This document shows, piece by piece, positions 11,181 through 20,736 of a stretch of 64,000 bases of DNA. Position numbers and translations under genes: made by a program. Source of the DNA: Heterohyrax brucei (taxonomy: Eukaryota; Chordata; Mammalia; Hyracoidea; Procaviidae); the NCBI GenBank assembly GCA_028571685.1, contig CM053146.1, positions 69,839,931 to 69,903,930 on the forward strand, in the 5' to 3' direction. How positions within the stretch are numbered: the first letter of the stretch is position 1; each line of letters begins with the position of its first letter. The notes below the pieces were generated by a model that ran no database searches, had not been told where the DNA came from, and worked only from the letters and a program-made list of their open reading frames with translations.

Positions 11181-12284
11181 ATAAGAGGGCTAAATTTAAG
11201 GCAAAGAACATTAGGAAGAGGTCAGTCAGAAAGAAGAGAAAGACAAAGAAGACAGTAATTTTTTTCTCAGTAACATCCATTTCATCTATTACTTCCTAGA
11301 TTATTAATGTCATATACCGGTCTGTATTCATTCAGAAATAAGGACGTGATCCAGTTCTGAACAATACAGTACATAGATATAAGTTGGCTGGATGGGCTTC
11401 TGGGAAATGTGTTTTGCTCTTAGAAACCCATAGGAGGAAACAGTATATATATATACACATATATATATATGTATTTTTTCCCCTGGAGGTTGTCGTGTTT
11501 AGATGTGTCCGCCGGAATTACACAGCTAACTTCCACCAATCAGAGGAAAGATCCACTTCTGGAAGTGGAAGAGTAGGGAGATAAAAATAAACTTGTTCTT
11601 TGATAATGTCTAAGTATATGACTTAACCTCCCTAGAATACACTGGATTCGCAGTAAAGTGAAAGCATTCATTTCTATATTGTTTAAGCCCATCTTGATTG
11701 GGGTTCTTTGCACTGCCTGCTATTGAAAGATTCTTACCTGTTACAACAGGTCCCTGGAAACCTTGGGAGACAAAGAGAGGAGAGTGTTGCTCCCATATTG
11801 AAGACTGAAAAAATATCACAAAGATTGGCTCTAATAACAGATTTTATTCCCCAGGATCTATTTATCCTTGCAGCCTGCATTTTGTAGCATCTCCAAATGT
11901 GACAAGCATTTCTGGCTTGTCAATGTGCTACAAATGTGCATGACATTTTCAAGGAGAGGAAATAAAGTAAGTGGCCTAGCCAATGGACATTTTGGAGTTA
12001 TCCTGAGCTGATGGCTCCCCTTCACTAAGTAAAATATGTGAATGAAAGGGGTGGCTGCAGAGATGTGGCGGTGACTTGAAAATGCTTTGAGAAAACCTCA
12101 AAAGAAATGTTTCTCTCTTGATGAAATAAACTGTGGAAACTCCTAGGCTAGTGTTTGCTTAGCAGAAAATCAACCAGCAACTTCACCAATGCCAAGTTCC
12201 CAGGTGAAATTGGGCCCTATCAACTGCAACGACTTACCACAGCTGAGATTTTCTAGTTGATGGTTTGAGACTGCCCAGATCACG
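11181..12284. other. Unassigned sequence with a TA microsatellite and a stem-loop
   Basis: No gene recognised. An alternating TA/CA tract lies at 11,443-11,473, and a 54-base inverted repeat at 11,881-11,934 is listed separately. The rest looks single-copy. Confidence 0.5.
11881..11934. other. Two-stage hairpin (nested inverted repeat)
   Basis: The outer arms TTTGTAGCA (11,881-11,889) and TGCTACAAA (11,926-11,934) are perfect 9-bp complements. The inner arms TGACAAGC (11,900-11,907) and GCTTGTCA (11,915-11,922) are perfect 8-bp complements around a 7-base loop. The two stems are separated by 10 bases on one side and 3 on the other. Its function is unknown. Confidence 0.6.
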
Positions 12285-12445
12285 TAATTCTCTGTCTCAG
12301 TTCTTTCTCATCACCAAACAAAAAAACTAATCCCTGTCCTGAATATCTCACAGGGATAATGTAGCAATGAAAAATAACCTTATTTACGTATTTTTAGAGC
12401 ACTCACCAATGCCTTGGACACAGTAAGAATTCAACAAATATTTGT
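12285..12445 (+). mobile_element. MIR SINE fragment, sense
   Basis: MIR-like order: 'CTCAGTTCTTTCTCATCACC', 'TCTCACAGGGATAATGTAGC', 'CCTTGGACACAGTAAGAATT', then 'CAACAAATATTTG'. Strongly diverged. Confidence 0.6.
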
Positions 12446-12867
12446 AACGTGGTTCAAAGTACTTCGATTTAAAAAATTTAAACAAAATGAGTCAGCTAGA
12501 TCACTGATTGGCAAATCTACATGGAAGAGATGTTCTACTTTGTCTGGTATCAGTTATGACTTCTAATGCCTGGTAAGTAATTCATTGGTTTGGTTTCTGA
12601 ACAATATCAGCATACAATTGTCATAGCTATGTTTTAAGACTTAACATAGATATATTTAGCTGGATATATTTCTTGCAGTATAAGATTATCTTTTTGTTGT
12701 CATGTTTTAAGTAAAATTATATTAAATAGTTTAATGAGAGACATGGAGCTAATTGCATAGACTCGCTTTACTCCACTGCTAGTGGAGAAGCTCTTCAAAT
12801 TAGCAACTTTCCTCTAATACTTGGTGATCCCTTCATGTTTTAGAATGACACAATAAAAGCTTACTGT
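12446..12867. other. Unassigned AT-rich sequence
   Basis: Nothing recognised; no open frame of note. Confidence 0.5.
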
Positions 12868-13078
12868 GGCTCTAGTGTAACTGGACAGCTTTGTAGTGCT
12901 AACTTAAAGGTTGGTGGTTCAAACCCTTCTAGCAGTATCACAGAAGAATATGTTTACTTCTATTAAGATTATAGCTGAGAAAATTCTGCGGAGCAGTTCC
13001 GTTCTGGACTGCATGAGGTCACCATGAGTCAGAATGGACATGGCAGCCACAACCAAAACACCAGCATAAACTAGTAGG
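12868..13078 (+). mobile_element. AfroSINE, long subtype, sense
   Basis: Head 'GGCTCTAGTGTAACTGGACA', B-box-like 'GGTGGTTCAAACCC', long-subtype middle 'TTCTATTAAGATTATAGCTG', tail 'GGTCACCATGAGTCAGAATG'. Confidence 0.85.
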
Positions 13079-13097
13079 GGGTGATATGGCTGAGCAG

Positions 13098-13119
13098 TTT
13101 TTTTTTTTTTTTTTTTTAG
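13098..13119. repeat. T run
   Basis: About 20 consecutive T. No adjoining element that would explain it as an antisense poly(A) tail was recognised. Confidence 0.9.
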
Positions 13120-13555
13120 AGTATCCTTAACTCTTTGTATTGCTAAGTATTTTATTTTGGATTTATCTATTGCCCCAGAAAGAAACTTTGCAAGCTTCTA
13201 ACCATGATTCATAAATTTGGAAGTCAATGTTTTTTCATGCTGGCTAACAAAAGAGGATTTGTGGTCTCTGTATTTAGTGAGCAAATTTTGTCTAATACTC
13301 CAGACATGATTCCCCAAGTACAGAGTCTATCTAATTTAGAGATGAAATCTGTTGTTAATTCTGAGGGTGGAGGAAATGCAAGGATCTGACAGCTAAATCA
13401 CTATCATTTGAAATGATTTTTTTTTGTTTCAATCCCACATGCTTCCTGTTTTCAGAATTTCTACTATTTTTTAGCATACCAAATTTCTACAGGTTTTTGG
13501 CGTATTTATGGTTCTGTAACAGAGGTCTTTGAAGTTTTTAATTCAAGACATCAAA
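13120..13555. other. Unassigned sequence
   Basis: AT-rich, with a 61-codon open frame at 13,204-13,389 that shows no recognisable motif. No gene is supported. Confidence 0.5.
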
Positions 13556-13600
13556 TTTATTCAACAAATGTGTATTTTTATGTGCCAGGTGGAGACTAAG

Positions 13601-13880
13601 TTGTGGTGATAGCCTGGAAGGTTGTTTTGCTCAGGCCTTCTGGCCAGGAGGGACACAGCAACAGTTACATAATTTGTTTATAACCTTGAAGCTCATGTAT
13701 CTGGCTGCCAGCCACTTCTGTTTAAGATTATATTTAAGGCAACTGTGCCTCATGGTGGTTGGAACCCCCAAATGCTATACCTGCCTGCCACCACAACACC
13801 AAATAAAGCTGATATGATGGCACCTACTGCGCCTCCGTTGTGAGTCTGCCCAAGTCACACATCAATATTCCTGGCTTTAA
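13601..13880 (+). mobile_element. LTR-like insertion splitting an older repeat
   Basis: Contains a TATA-like 'ATTATATTTAAGG', then AATAAA near 13,801, then a short U5-like part, which is the order expected of a sense LTR. Sequence on both sides ('TTATGTGCCAGGTGGAGACT' before and 'CCTCATGGAGCTCATATCAG' after) looks like the two halves of one old interspersed repeat. The exact ends were not resolved. Confidence 0.45.
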
Positions 13881-14040
13881 ATACCTACATTATGATGTAG
13901 GTACTTGGATTATGACAGTGAATGCAATGAAGTTCCTCTCCTCATGGAGCTCATATCAGAGTATAGAGAACAGTCAACAAGTTAAATGTATAATAAATAA
14001 AACAACTCATTTAATGCTTTGTGGAATAAATGCCACCAAA

Positions 14041-14085
14041 ACAAAAAAAAAAAAAAAAGAAAGAAAGAAAAGAAAAGAAGTAAAA
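14041..14085. repeat. A-rich / AAAG simple repeat
   Basis: An A run followed by imperfect AAAG units, directly 5' of a SINE/RTE chimera. Confidence 0.85.
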
Positions 14086-14112
14086 AATGTCAGAACTGAG
14101 AGGTCTGGGAGA

Positions 14113-14400
14113 AGTTCCTGAGTGGTACAAATGGTTAACATGCTTCCTGCTAACCAAAAGGTTGGCAGTTCAAGTCCACCCAGGAAGATAAAAGAACTGA
14201 TGCCTTTGAATTGTGGTGTTGGAGGAAAACACCGAATATGCCACAAAAGGAAGACCATTGGTAAGATGGATTGACACGATGGCCTCAACAGTGGGCTTTA
14301 AGCATAATAGTGATTGTGTGCATGGTACAGGACTGGGCAGTGTTGTATTCTGTTGCACACAGGGTCACTATGAGTAGGAACCAACTTGATAGCACCTAAC
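14113..14400 (+). mobile_element. AfroSINE head joined to an RTE LINE 3' tail
   Basis: Bases 14,113-14,185 are the tRNA-like SINE head and body ('GGTTAACATGCTTCCTGCTA', 'AGTTCAAGTCCACC'). From 14,191 the sequence is RTE LINE, colinear with 58,885-59,240: 'GAACTGATGCCTTTGAATTG', 'GATGGATTGACACGATGGC', 'CACAGGGTCACTATGAGTAG'. About 170 bases of RTE sequence are missing between 14,235 and 14,250. Confidence 0.75.
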
Positions 14401-14500
14401 AGCAAGAACATCTCTTTGTATGTGTTATCTTTGTTTCCAAATCTCTCTCTTTTTAAGGAAATCACGCATCAGATTTACGGACTGCCCTAATGCAATGTGG

Positions 14501-14660
14501 AAACCCTGGTGACATAGTGGTTAACAGCTATGTCTGCTAGCTAAAAAGATGGCAGTTCAAATCCACCAGGTGCTCCTTGGAAACTCTATGGAGCAGTTCT
14601 ACTCTGTCCTATAGGGTTGCTATGAGGCAGAATTGACTTGAACAGCAATAGGTTTTTTTG
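14501..14660 (+). mobile_element. AfroSINE, sense, full length
   Basis: Complete order: head 'GAAACCCTGGTGACATAGTG', B box 'AGTTCAAATCC', 'CTCCTTGGAAACTCTATGGA', 'GTCCTATAGGGTTGCTATGA', tail with a T-rich end. Confidence 0.92.
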
Positions 14661-14679
14661 AGTTCTAATGCAATAAATA

Positions 14680-14835
14680 TGGTTGCTATGGGTTGGAATA
14701 AAATTGATAGCAACTGGCTTGTGTTGGCTTTACTAATCCAATTTGACCTCCTCCTTGGAAACTCTATCAGGAGTTCTACTCTGACCTCTAGGCTCACTAT
14801 GAGTTGGACCTGACTTGGCAGCAGTGGTTTTTGGG
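14680..14835 (+). mobile_element. Two partial AfroSINE fragments, sense
   Basis: A tail piece, 'GGTTGCTATGGGTTGGAATA' (14,682-14,730), is followed by a 3' half, 'CTCCTTGGAAACTCTATCAG' to 'TTGGACCTGACTTGGCAGCA' (14,750-14,830). They belong to a run of head-to-tail SINEs. Confidence 0.8.
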
Positions 14836-14841
14836 TGGAAC

Positions 14842-14998
14842 CTGATTATGGACACCTTGTTGGCATAGAGGATAAGTGCTATGGTCAGCAGTTCAAGTCT
14901 ACTGGGCACATCTTGGAAACTTTATGGGGCAGTTCTACTCCATCTATAGGGTTGTTATGAGTCAAAATTGACTCATAGCAGTGAGTTTGATTTTTTGG
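14842..14998 (+). mobile_element. AfroSINE, sense
   Basis: Head 'GACACCTTGTTGGCATAGAG', 'AGTTCAAGTC', 'GGAAACTTTATGGGGCAGTT', tail 'GAGTCAAAATTGACTCATAG'. It carries a small deletion in the region that is normally 'GGCTGCTAACCAAAAGG'. Confidence 0.9.
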
Positions 14999-15600
14999 AA
15001 CCTGATTACATTACTCAGTTTGAAAATAAGTTTATATTCACAGATGTTGGAGATTAGAAATTCAATCTACCTTTTGGGGAAAAAATAATTCAATCCACAA
15101 CAATAGATATCACCAGTAAAGATAGTGACAAATGATGCAATTCTGTATGAATTTTGTACATGGAGTCAGGAAAACTATCTAAGGCATGGATTCTAGATGT
15201 TAAAGAGACTCCAAGGCTGACTGAGACCTTAAGTTTTAATCTTCCCTGGTCTGCTCATTCAGTTACCACTCACACATCTGTTTCGAGCTTTCCAAATTCT
15301 GTTGTTGTTAGATGTTTTCAGTATTTTCTTTTTTAAGATTTATGTGTGGGAGGTGATAAGGAAGTCAGAGAGAGTGGTAGAGGGATTATGCAAGGCCTTG
15401 TATGCTGTTTTGCAGACTTTGGCTTTTATACTGAAAAAAACAGAATTCTAATGCAGGGTGTTAAGCACAAAAATGACATGTACTGATGTAGACTTCGAAG
15501 ATTACAGGTACTATGTTGTCAGTGGACTGGAGGAGGGACCAGGGTAAAGGCTGAATACTCAGGAGTTCACTTTTTAGTCCAGGCCAGAGAGGGTCACAGG
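14999..15600. other. Unassigned sequence containing one copy of a local 50-bp repeat
   Basis: No gene is supported. Bases 15,294-15,344 recur at 16,079-16,125. Confidence 0.5.
15294..15344 (+). repeat. Local direct repeat, copy A
   Basis: Starts AAATTCTGTTGTTGTTAGAT and ends AAGATTTATG. It matches copy B at 16,079-16,125 apart from a 3-base and a 1-base gap and one substitution. Confidence 0.85.
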
Positions 15601-15857
15601 TGTATTAGCGTCCAAGTCTGCTGTAACAAATTACTACAAATATTGTGGCTTAAAAGAACATAAATTTATTTTCACAACCATGTTTGTGAAAGGTGGAAGT
15701 CTGAAATCAAGGTGACAGCAGGACCATTCTTGCTCTGAAAATTCTAGGAAAGAATCCTTCCGTGCGTCTCGAAGCTTCTCACGGTGCTGGTAATCATTGG
15801 TGTTCCTTGGCTTGGCAGCACAGCTCCAATCTCTGCCTCTGTTTTCACACAACTTTG
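15601..15857 (-). mobile_element. MaLR/MLT1-like LTR fragment, antisense
   Basis: Begins TGTATTAGCGTCCAAGTCTG, with 'CATAAATTTATTTTCACAAC' and 'GAAGTCTGAAATCAAGGTGA', a pattern typical of antisense MaLR-type LTR 3' parts in mammals. It differs from the eight-copy LTR family. It ends abruptly at an RTE fragment. Confidence 0.5.
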
Positions 15858-16075
15858 GAAAATCTGCTTTAAAAGACCTATTTGAACTGTTGAAAAGTAA
15901 AGATGTCACCTTGAAGACAAAAGTGTACCTGACCCAAGCCATGGTATTTTTAATTGCATCAGAGTGCATCTGAATGCTGGACAACGGATAAGGAACACAG
16001 AAGAATTGATACCTTTAAATTGTGGTGTTGGAGAATAATATTGAATATACCATGGACTGCCAAGAGAACAAACAG
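15858..16075 (+). mobile_element. RTE-type LINE internal fragment, sense
   Basis: Colinear with 58,738-58,955 of the larger RTE: 'AAAATCTGCTTTAAAAGACC', 'AAGTAAAGATGTCACCTTGA', 'GACCCAAGCCATGGTATTTT', 'CTGGACAACGGATAAGGAAC'. Both ends are broken. Confidence 0.85.
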
Positions 16076-16078
16076 ATC

Positions 16079-16125
16079 AAATTCTGTTGTTAGATGTTTT
16101 CAGTATTTTCTTTTTAGGATTTATG
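16079..16125 (+). repeat. Local direct repeat, copy B
   Basis: Second copy of the 15,294-15,344 repeat, abutting the broken end of an RTE fragment. Confidence 0.85.
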
Positions 16126-16740
16126 ACTTAAAAAAAAAAGCATTACTCAGGTCCATTTTAGTGGGGTATTGAAAGGAATTCTAGCAAATAGATACATGTA
16201 AACATGCCATATTTATCCAGAAGTTCTCTATGGGGTAGATACAAGTTTTGTAGAACCTGAATCCTAAACAACTTCAGGGCTGTTTAAAGAAAAACAGAAT
16301 TACATACATGAAATTATGAACAACAGGCCTTAAACCCAGGCAAGAGAGGCCGTTGTCTGGACACAGACACGCACACACACACACAGACACGCACACACAC
16401 ACACATTTGCACTTTACTAAAGACTGCTGGTGCCTTTGTCCGTTGGGATCTGACACAGAGTGCTAACACAGAGCCACTTGTAAACTGGAACATGTGCCCT
16501 CATGACTAACACCTTTCAGGCCCCAGGGAAAGGCTTTTGCACATCTCACGCTCTGTGTCTTCTCAACAAATGGTGGCTGTCCCTAATTACCACAAAGATT
16601 TTTGTGTTGTGCCACTGTCAACATTTGAGATGAACAAAGCATCAGAGTTTAGAGAAGATATGAGCAGCAATTAATTATTTTGTCATTCCCCTACTCTGAG
16701 GTAAGATGAGTGCAAGAGATTCTGGATTCTTGAAGTCTAT
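16126..16740. other. Unassigned sequence with a CA microsatellite
   Basis: The CA tract at 16,364-16,405 contains a duplicated block, CACAGACACGCACACACACA, interrupted in the same way twice. No gene. Confidence 0.6.
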
Positions 16741-18060
16741 TTTCCCAGCTGTGGCGCCCGCCTTCTTCCTCCTCCTTCCTCCCTCTGGCCCTCACTTTCT
16801 CCCTTTCCTCCCCCATGCAGGCTGTCCTATCAGGTTCCGGAAGGACTCAGAAAATTAGCTTGGTGTTCAGAACAGCTGCACTCATGACATCTGACAAATG
16901 TTTTCCAGTACTAAACAATTCATATTATTCTTAAATTTGTATATATGTAGCTGTAGCTATAAATATGAGAAGAGAATGTAGACTCTTACCTTTTATACAG
17001 ATACAGATACTGCCTTAAGAGATGATGAAATCACGATACAAGTAACAGCTGTTTATATGATGAAATTAAAATATGTATGCAGTTATACTCACTTATCTAC
17101 TGCCCCTTTATCCACCGTTTCACGTTTACAACAATTTGACTCTTCTGGGCATTAACGATGGACACCTAGCAGCAATGAATACAGAGGTACCCTTGTGGCT
17201 CTGAGTGTCCCACAGTGTACCCCCTGATAAATTTCCTTTTCGTAGTCTCCTTGACTCACCTTTCTGTCTGGCCCCGATTTGCCACAGTACACTCACACTT
17301 CCTATTGGCCAAGGTGCAAGCATTCATTGGCTGAAATTACTGTCTGTCTCCGCAGGCTGACGGCTCAAGTTTGCCAATTTTCTGCCTTCGAGTTGTCAAG
17401 GAGGCAGAATTTTGTCCATTAAAGGGTGGTTTCATTTGCCACTGGCCTCGATGCCTGGAGCTGGCTTCTGAGATGTGGCCTCAGAAATTAGTTACATCTC
17501 CACAGCTGTCAATCAGGGCTGTTCCTGTAGCCACTGTTTTGGTTGGAGCCCTAGTCAGGGGTTTGCAGGACTTAGGGGTAGGGGCTGGTACGGAGGGTAG
17601 ACGGTACTCTTTGGGAGTAGCTGGGCATTGCCGAGTGTTTGCTGATTCCGTAGGGCTGAAGGAAACGTTTCATGGGGTAAATTTTGGAAAAGTTGGTGCC
17701 CACAGAGGGGCTCCTGTTAGATGGGGATCCTCATCAGTGCAGTAAGGGGTGGCAGGACCAAAGCGGATGTGTGTTGCCTGTGGGGATGAGGAAGAGCTAA
17801 GGTTTGGAACCTACATTTTCAACCTTATAGTGGAGGTTAGCTAAGGCTGTACAGCTAGGGATTTCCAGTTTTCTAATGCCGTCTCTGGCCCAGGACTCCA
17901 ATGGGGGTGTTTAAAGCATCATCCCACTACCAGTCACTCGCTCAAAGTCTCCGTGGATGAATGGGACTGAAGGGTTGGTGCCAGCCTTGCTTGCCCACTC
18001 TCCCCGGCCCGGCAGGCATCTCCTTCATTTGCAATGAAGGAGACAAGGGCTCCAAATAAC
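16741..18060. other. GC-richer island; possible decayed coding or exon-derived sequence on the minus strand
   Basis: This is the least repeat-like stretch of the window. It starts with a pyrimidine-rich tract (16,755-16,818). The longest open frame is 124 codons on the + strand (17,371-17,745), with no recognisable domain. Conceptual minus-strand reading between about 17,880 and 17,420 gives a low-complexity Ser/Pro/Thr-rich peptide with only scattered stops, for example 'HIRFGPATPYCTDEDPHL'. That could be a pseudogene or a disordered-region exon. I do not recognise the gene. Confidence 0.25.
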
Positions 18061-18510
18061 CTTTTAATGTAATAATGTAACCATCTTCCATTTTTGCACA
18101 ATATCCATTGTCTGATAATGACCGGTTCCTTGGAACCTAATGATAAGTGAGAAGTGGGTGCAGATTATATGAAAATCCTTAATAATGTTTAGATGTGGTA
18201 GTCAAAACTCAAGATTCATTTCTCAATCTAAGTATTGTTTTAAGGAGTTTATTGACAGTTTCAGCTGCTGTTGCCTGAAATGTTGCCAAATTGAACTAAA
18301 TTAAAAATGTATAAAGTACTCAAGAGAAGTTGATAATAGTATACCATTACCAGTAAAATACAAATTACTTGCAACCCCTAATTATTTAAAACATACCTAG
18401 AGATTTTGCTTAAGGTAAAAATATAAATTCTATTCAAATAAATACATTCCGTTTATGATTTTATGCATGTGTTTGTTATTAGCATTCGAAAATAGCCATC
18501 TATTAATAGA
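18061..18510. other. Unassigned AT-rich sequence
   Basis: No repeat or gene recognised. Its single-copy look would suit a conservation test. Confidence 0.45.
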
Positions 18511-18676
18511 ATACACTGGTGGTATACTGGTTAAGCGCTATGCTGCTAACCAAAAGGTCAGTGGTTCAAACCCACCAGGAACTTCTTGGAAACTCTATGG
18601 CACAGTTCCACACTGTCCTACAGGGTTACTATGAGTCAAAATCAACTAGACGGCAGTAGGTTTGGTTTTTTGGTAG
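18511..18676 (+). mobile_element. AfroSINE, sense, full length
   Basis: Head 'ACACTGGTGGTATACTGGTT', 'GCTGCTAACCAAAAGGTCAG', B box 'GGTTCAAACCC', 'TCCTACAGGGTTACTATGAG', and the tail ending 'GGTTTGGTTTTTTGG'. One of the better-preserved copies. Confidence 0.93.
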
Positions 18677-18710
18677 CTACGTAAAACAATTCAGTCATCT
18701 TTGACATCGT

Positions 18711-18750
18711 AAATAATATAAAATCTATATAAAATAATATAAAATCTATA
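18711..18750. repeat. 2 x 20-bp tandem duplication
   Basis: AAATAATATAAAATCTATAT is followed directly by a near-identical 20-mer. Confidence 0.85.
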
Positions 18751-18800
18751 GCTTTTGTAGTTGTTTCCTTCTTTAAGGAAATACATTGGTTCAGATGTCA

Positions 18801-19650
18801 ATGTTACTAGGGGAAGTTGAGTCGGTTCTGACTCACAGCAACAACAGATTCAAACAAATTGCCTACCTGTGTGCCATGCTTACAATCTTGGTTATGCTTG
18901 AGCCCACTGTTGCAACCACTGGGACAATCTTTCTCATATAGGATCTTCCTCTTTTACACTGACCCTCTTGGCTACCCACCGTGATGCCTTTCTTTAGGGA
19001 TTGATCCTTCCTGACAACATACCTGTCATGGATTGAATGGTGTCCCCCCAAAATGTGTACAGCAGTTTGGCTGGACCGTGATTCTTGCTATTGTGTGATA
19101 TTCCTATATACTGTAAATCTGGCCTCTGTGATGTTGTTGAAGGATGATGGTGGCAGTTGTGTTGGTGGGGCAGGACTCAGTGTCTAAGACTGTATTGTGC
19201 CTTCAGGCAATCTCATATAAAGGAAAGGGAAGTAAGCAGAGAGCTGGGCACCTGGTACCATCAGGAAAGAAGCAGTGCTGGGAACAGAGCGTGTCCATTG
19301 GACTCAGAGTTCCTGTGCCTAAGTATCTCCCAGTCCAGGGGAAAACTGATGACAAGGACCTTTCTCCTGAGCTAGCCGAGAACAACTTCCCCTGGAGCTG
19401 ATGCCCTGAATTTGCACATGCAGCCTACTGGACTGAGATGGAATAAAATTTCTCCTTTTAAAGCCATCTATTTGTGGTATCTTTGTTATAGCAGCACTAG
19501 ATGACTAAGACAATGTCCAAAGTGTATATGGTGTTGTCTCTCCAGCCTTGCTTCTAACGAGCACTCTGGTTGTACTTCTACCAAGACAGAGCTATTTGTT
19601 CTTTTGGCAGTCCACAATACATTCAATATTCTTCTCCAACACTTTAGACT
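18801..19650 (-). mobile_element. RTE-type LINE 3' end, antisense, split by a solo LTR
   Basis: Bases 18,801-19,023 and 19,513-19,650 together match the antisense RTE at 10,464-10,845: 'GAGTCGGTTCTGACTCACAG', 'CTTGAGCCCACTGTTGCAAC', 'GGATTGATCCTTCCTGACAA', then after the LTR 'GTCCAAAGTGTATATGGTGT' and 'GGTTGTACTTCTACCAAGAC'. The LTR therefore inserted after the RTE. Confidence 0.85.
19024..19512 (+). mobile_element. Solo LTR, MaLR-like family (copy 3), sense, inside an RTE
   Basis: Begins TGTCATGGATTGAATGGTGT and ends GATGACTAAGACA. Flanks are ATACC and ATGTC. The uninterrupted RTE copy suggests the original site was ATGTC-like, so the left flank differs by two transitions. Internal family blocks: 'CAGTCCAGGGGAAAACTGAT', 'CTGGAGCTGATGCCCTGAAT', 'GTTATAGCAGCACTAG'. 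Confidence 0.88.
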
Positions 19651-19883
19651 TGTTAACATCACTTAAAACTTAAGTATTTAGACATGCAGTATGAATGCAT
19701 GTCTACATATCGTATTTTCTAGGACCAAAAAATTTAGGGATGGATAGGCCTGTTCAAAAGTGAATATTATTTAGAAAAAGGAATTATCAGAAGAGTTTAT
19801 AAATTAAAAACTTGATCAAGTATACCACATCTGCAATTGTAAGAAAAATGGCAAGTTAATAAACTTTTTAATTATAATCTTTA

Positions 19884-19992
19884 TAGAAACAGACTGACAC
19901 AATTTTCTCCCACGGAGCGGCTGGTTAGTTCAAATAGCTGACCTTTCGGTTAACAGCCAAGCACTTAACCACTGTGCTGCCAGAACTCCTTT
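19884..19992 (-). mobile_element. AfroSINE long subtype, head half, antisense
   Basis: 'AATTTTCTCCCACGGAGCGG', 'CTTTCGGTTAACAGCCAAGC', 'CTTAACCACTGTGCTGCCAG'. The tail half is missing. Confidence 0.85.
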
Positions 19993-20017
19993 CATGTGGA
20001 ATGTGGAATTTAAAAGA

Positions 20018-20050
20018 AAAAACAAACAAACAAACAAACAAACAAAAAAC
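20018..20050. repeat. AAAC simple repeat
   Basis: Six to seven AAAC units. It lies at the tail side of the adjacent antisense SINE and probably grew from its GTTT-type tail. Confidence 0.9.
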
Positions 20051-20165
20051 CCAAGCCCAGCGCCTACCAGCTGAGTTAATTCCAAGTCACGGAGACCATA
20101 TTAAAAGACAGAGCAGAAATGGTTCATAGCGTTGCCAAGGAGTGGATGGTGGATTCCAACTACAT
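20051..20165 (-). mobile_element. AfroSINE, antisense, partial
   Basis: 'CCAAGCCCAGCGCCTACCAG' tail, 'GTTGCCAAGGAGTGGATGGT', ending before the head. Diverged. Confidence 0.75.
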
Positions 20166-20169
20166 TACT

Positions 20170-20396
20170 AAGGGTCCCATAGCTGAGTCCAATTCCAGGC
20201 AATGCACCTCAAGGACAATCACCACCAGTCAGTCAATAGAGCCTTTGTGTTTCTGTGATGCTGAGTAGGCTCAGGGGAACTTCTAGGCTAAGACAGACTA
20301 GGATCTACTTTTGGATCACAACAGTTAAATCTCATTGTATATGGGGTTACCATTAGCCACGGGCCAGCTCACTGGTAGCTAACAACAACAAATCTA
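20170..20396 (+). mobile_element. SINE with tRNA-Gly-like head remnant and RTE-like tail, sense
   Basis: 'CAATTCCAGGCAATGCACCT' resembles the 3' end of tRNA-Gly (CGGCCAATGCA). The middle 'GGAACTTCTAGGCTAAGACA' is shared with 8,233-8,540, and the tail ends 'GTAGCTAACAACAACAAATC' as in the RTE LINE. Confidence 0.7.
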
Positions 20397-20736
20397 AACT
20401 GAATGTAGCCCCAGCTCAATCCTCCTTCAACCAGATTTGTGAAATGCCCATGGCTCCCCGTACCACCAGATGCCAGGAGAAATATGAGAGATGGAGAAAG
20501 ACATGAATGTCTAAAGAATCATAGTTAAAATGCATTCATTTTGTAAATTTTTAGTGAAAAATAGGGCCTTTAAAAACATTGCTAGACCATCTCTCACGAT
20601 TTTGGAAGGGGACTTTATAAATGAGGAGCCAACATGCTCTCTGGTTGCCATAAAAAGTTGCTTTGCTGTCACCATTGGTTACTCTGAAAACTCGACTCAC
20701 CAACTACTGTGTTTAGGACTCTTCAGCTTCTGGTGG
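20397..20736. other. Unassigned sequence
   Basis: Contains an 81-codon open frame (20,530-20,775) that overlaps the following repeat and has no recognisable domain. Confidence 0.45.

Noticed and set aside
15634-15984. 116-codon minus-strand frame
   Set aside because: It spans the junction between an LTR fragment and an RTE fragment, so it is a chance frame.
16364-16405. Interrupted CA repeat as a CRISPR-like or regulatory array
   Set aside because: The repeated block is only a dinucleotide microsatellite with a shared interruption; no spacers exist. No CRISPR array is expected or seen in this mammalian DNA.
17371-17745. 124-codon open frame as a protein-coding gene
   Set aside because: It has no recognisable domain, signal or conserved motif, no splice context that I can support, and a competing minus-strand reading. 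It is mentioned only within the GC-rich island.
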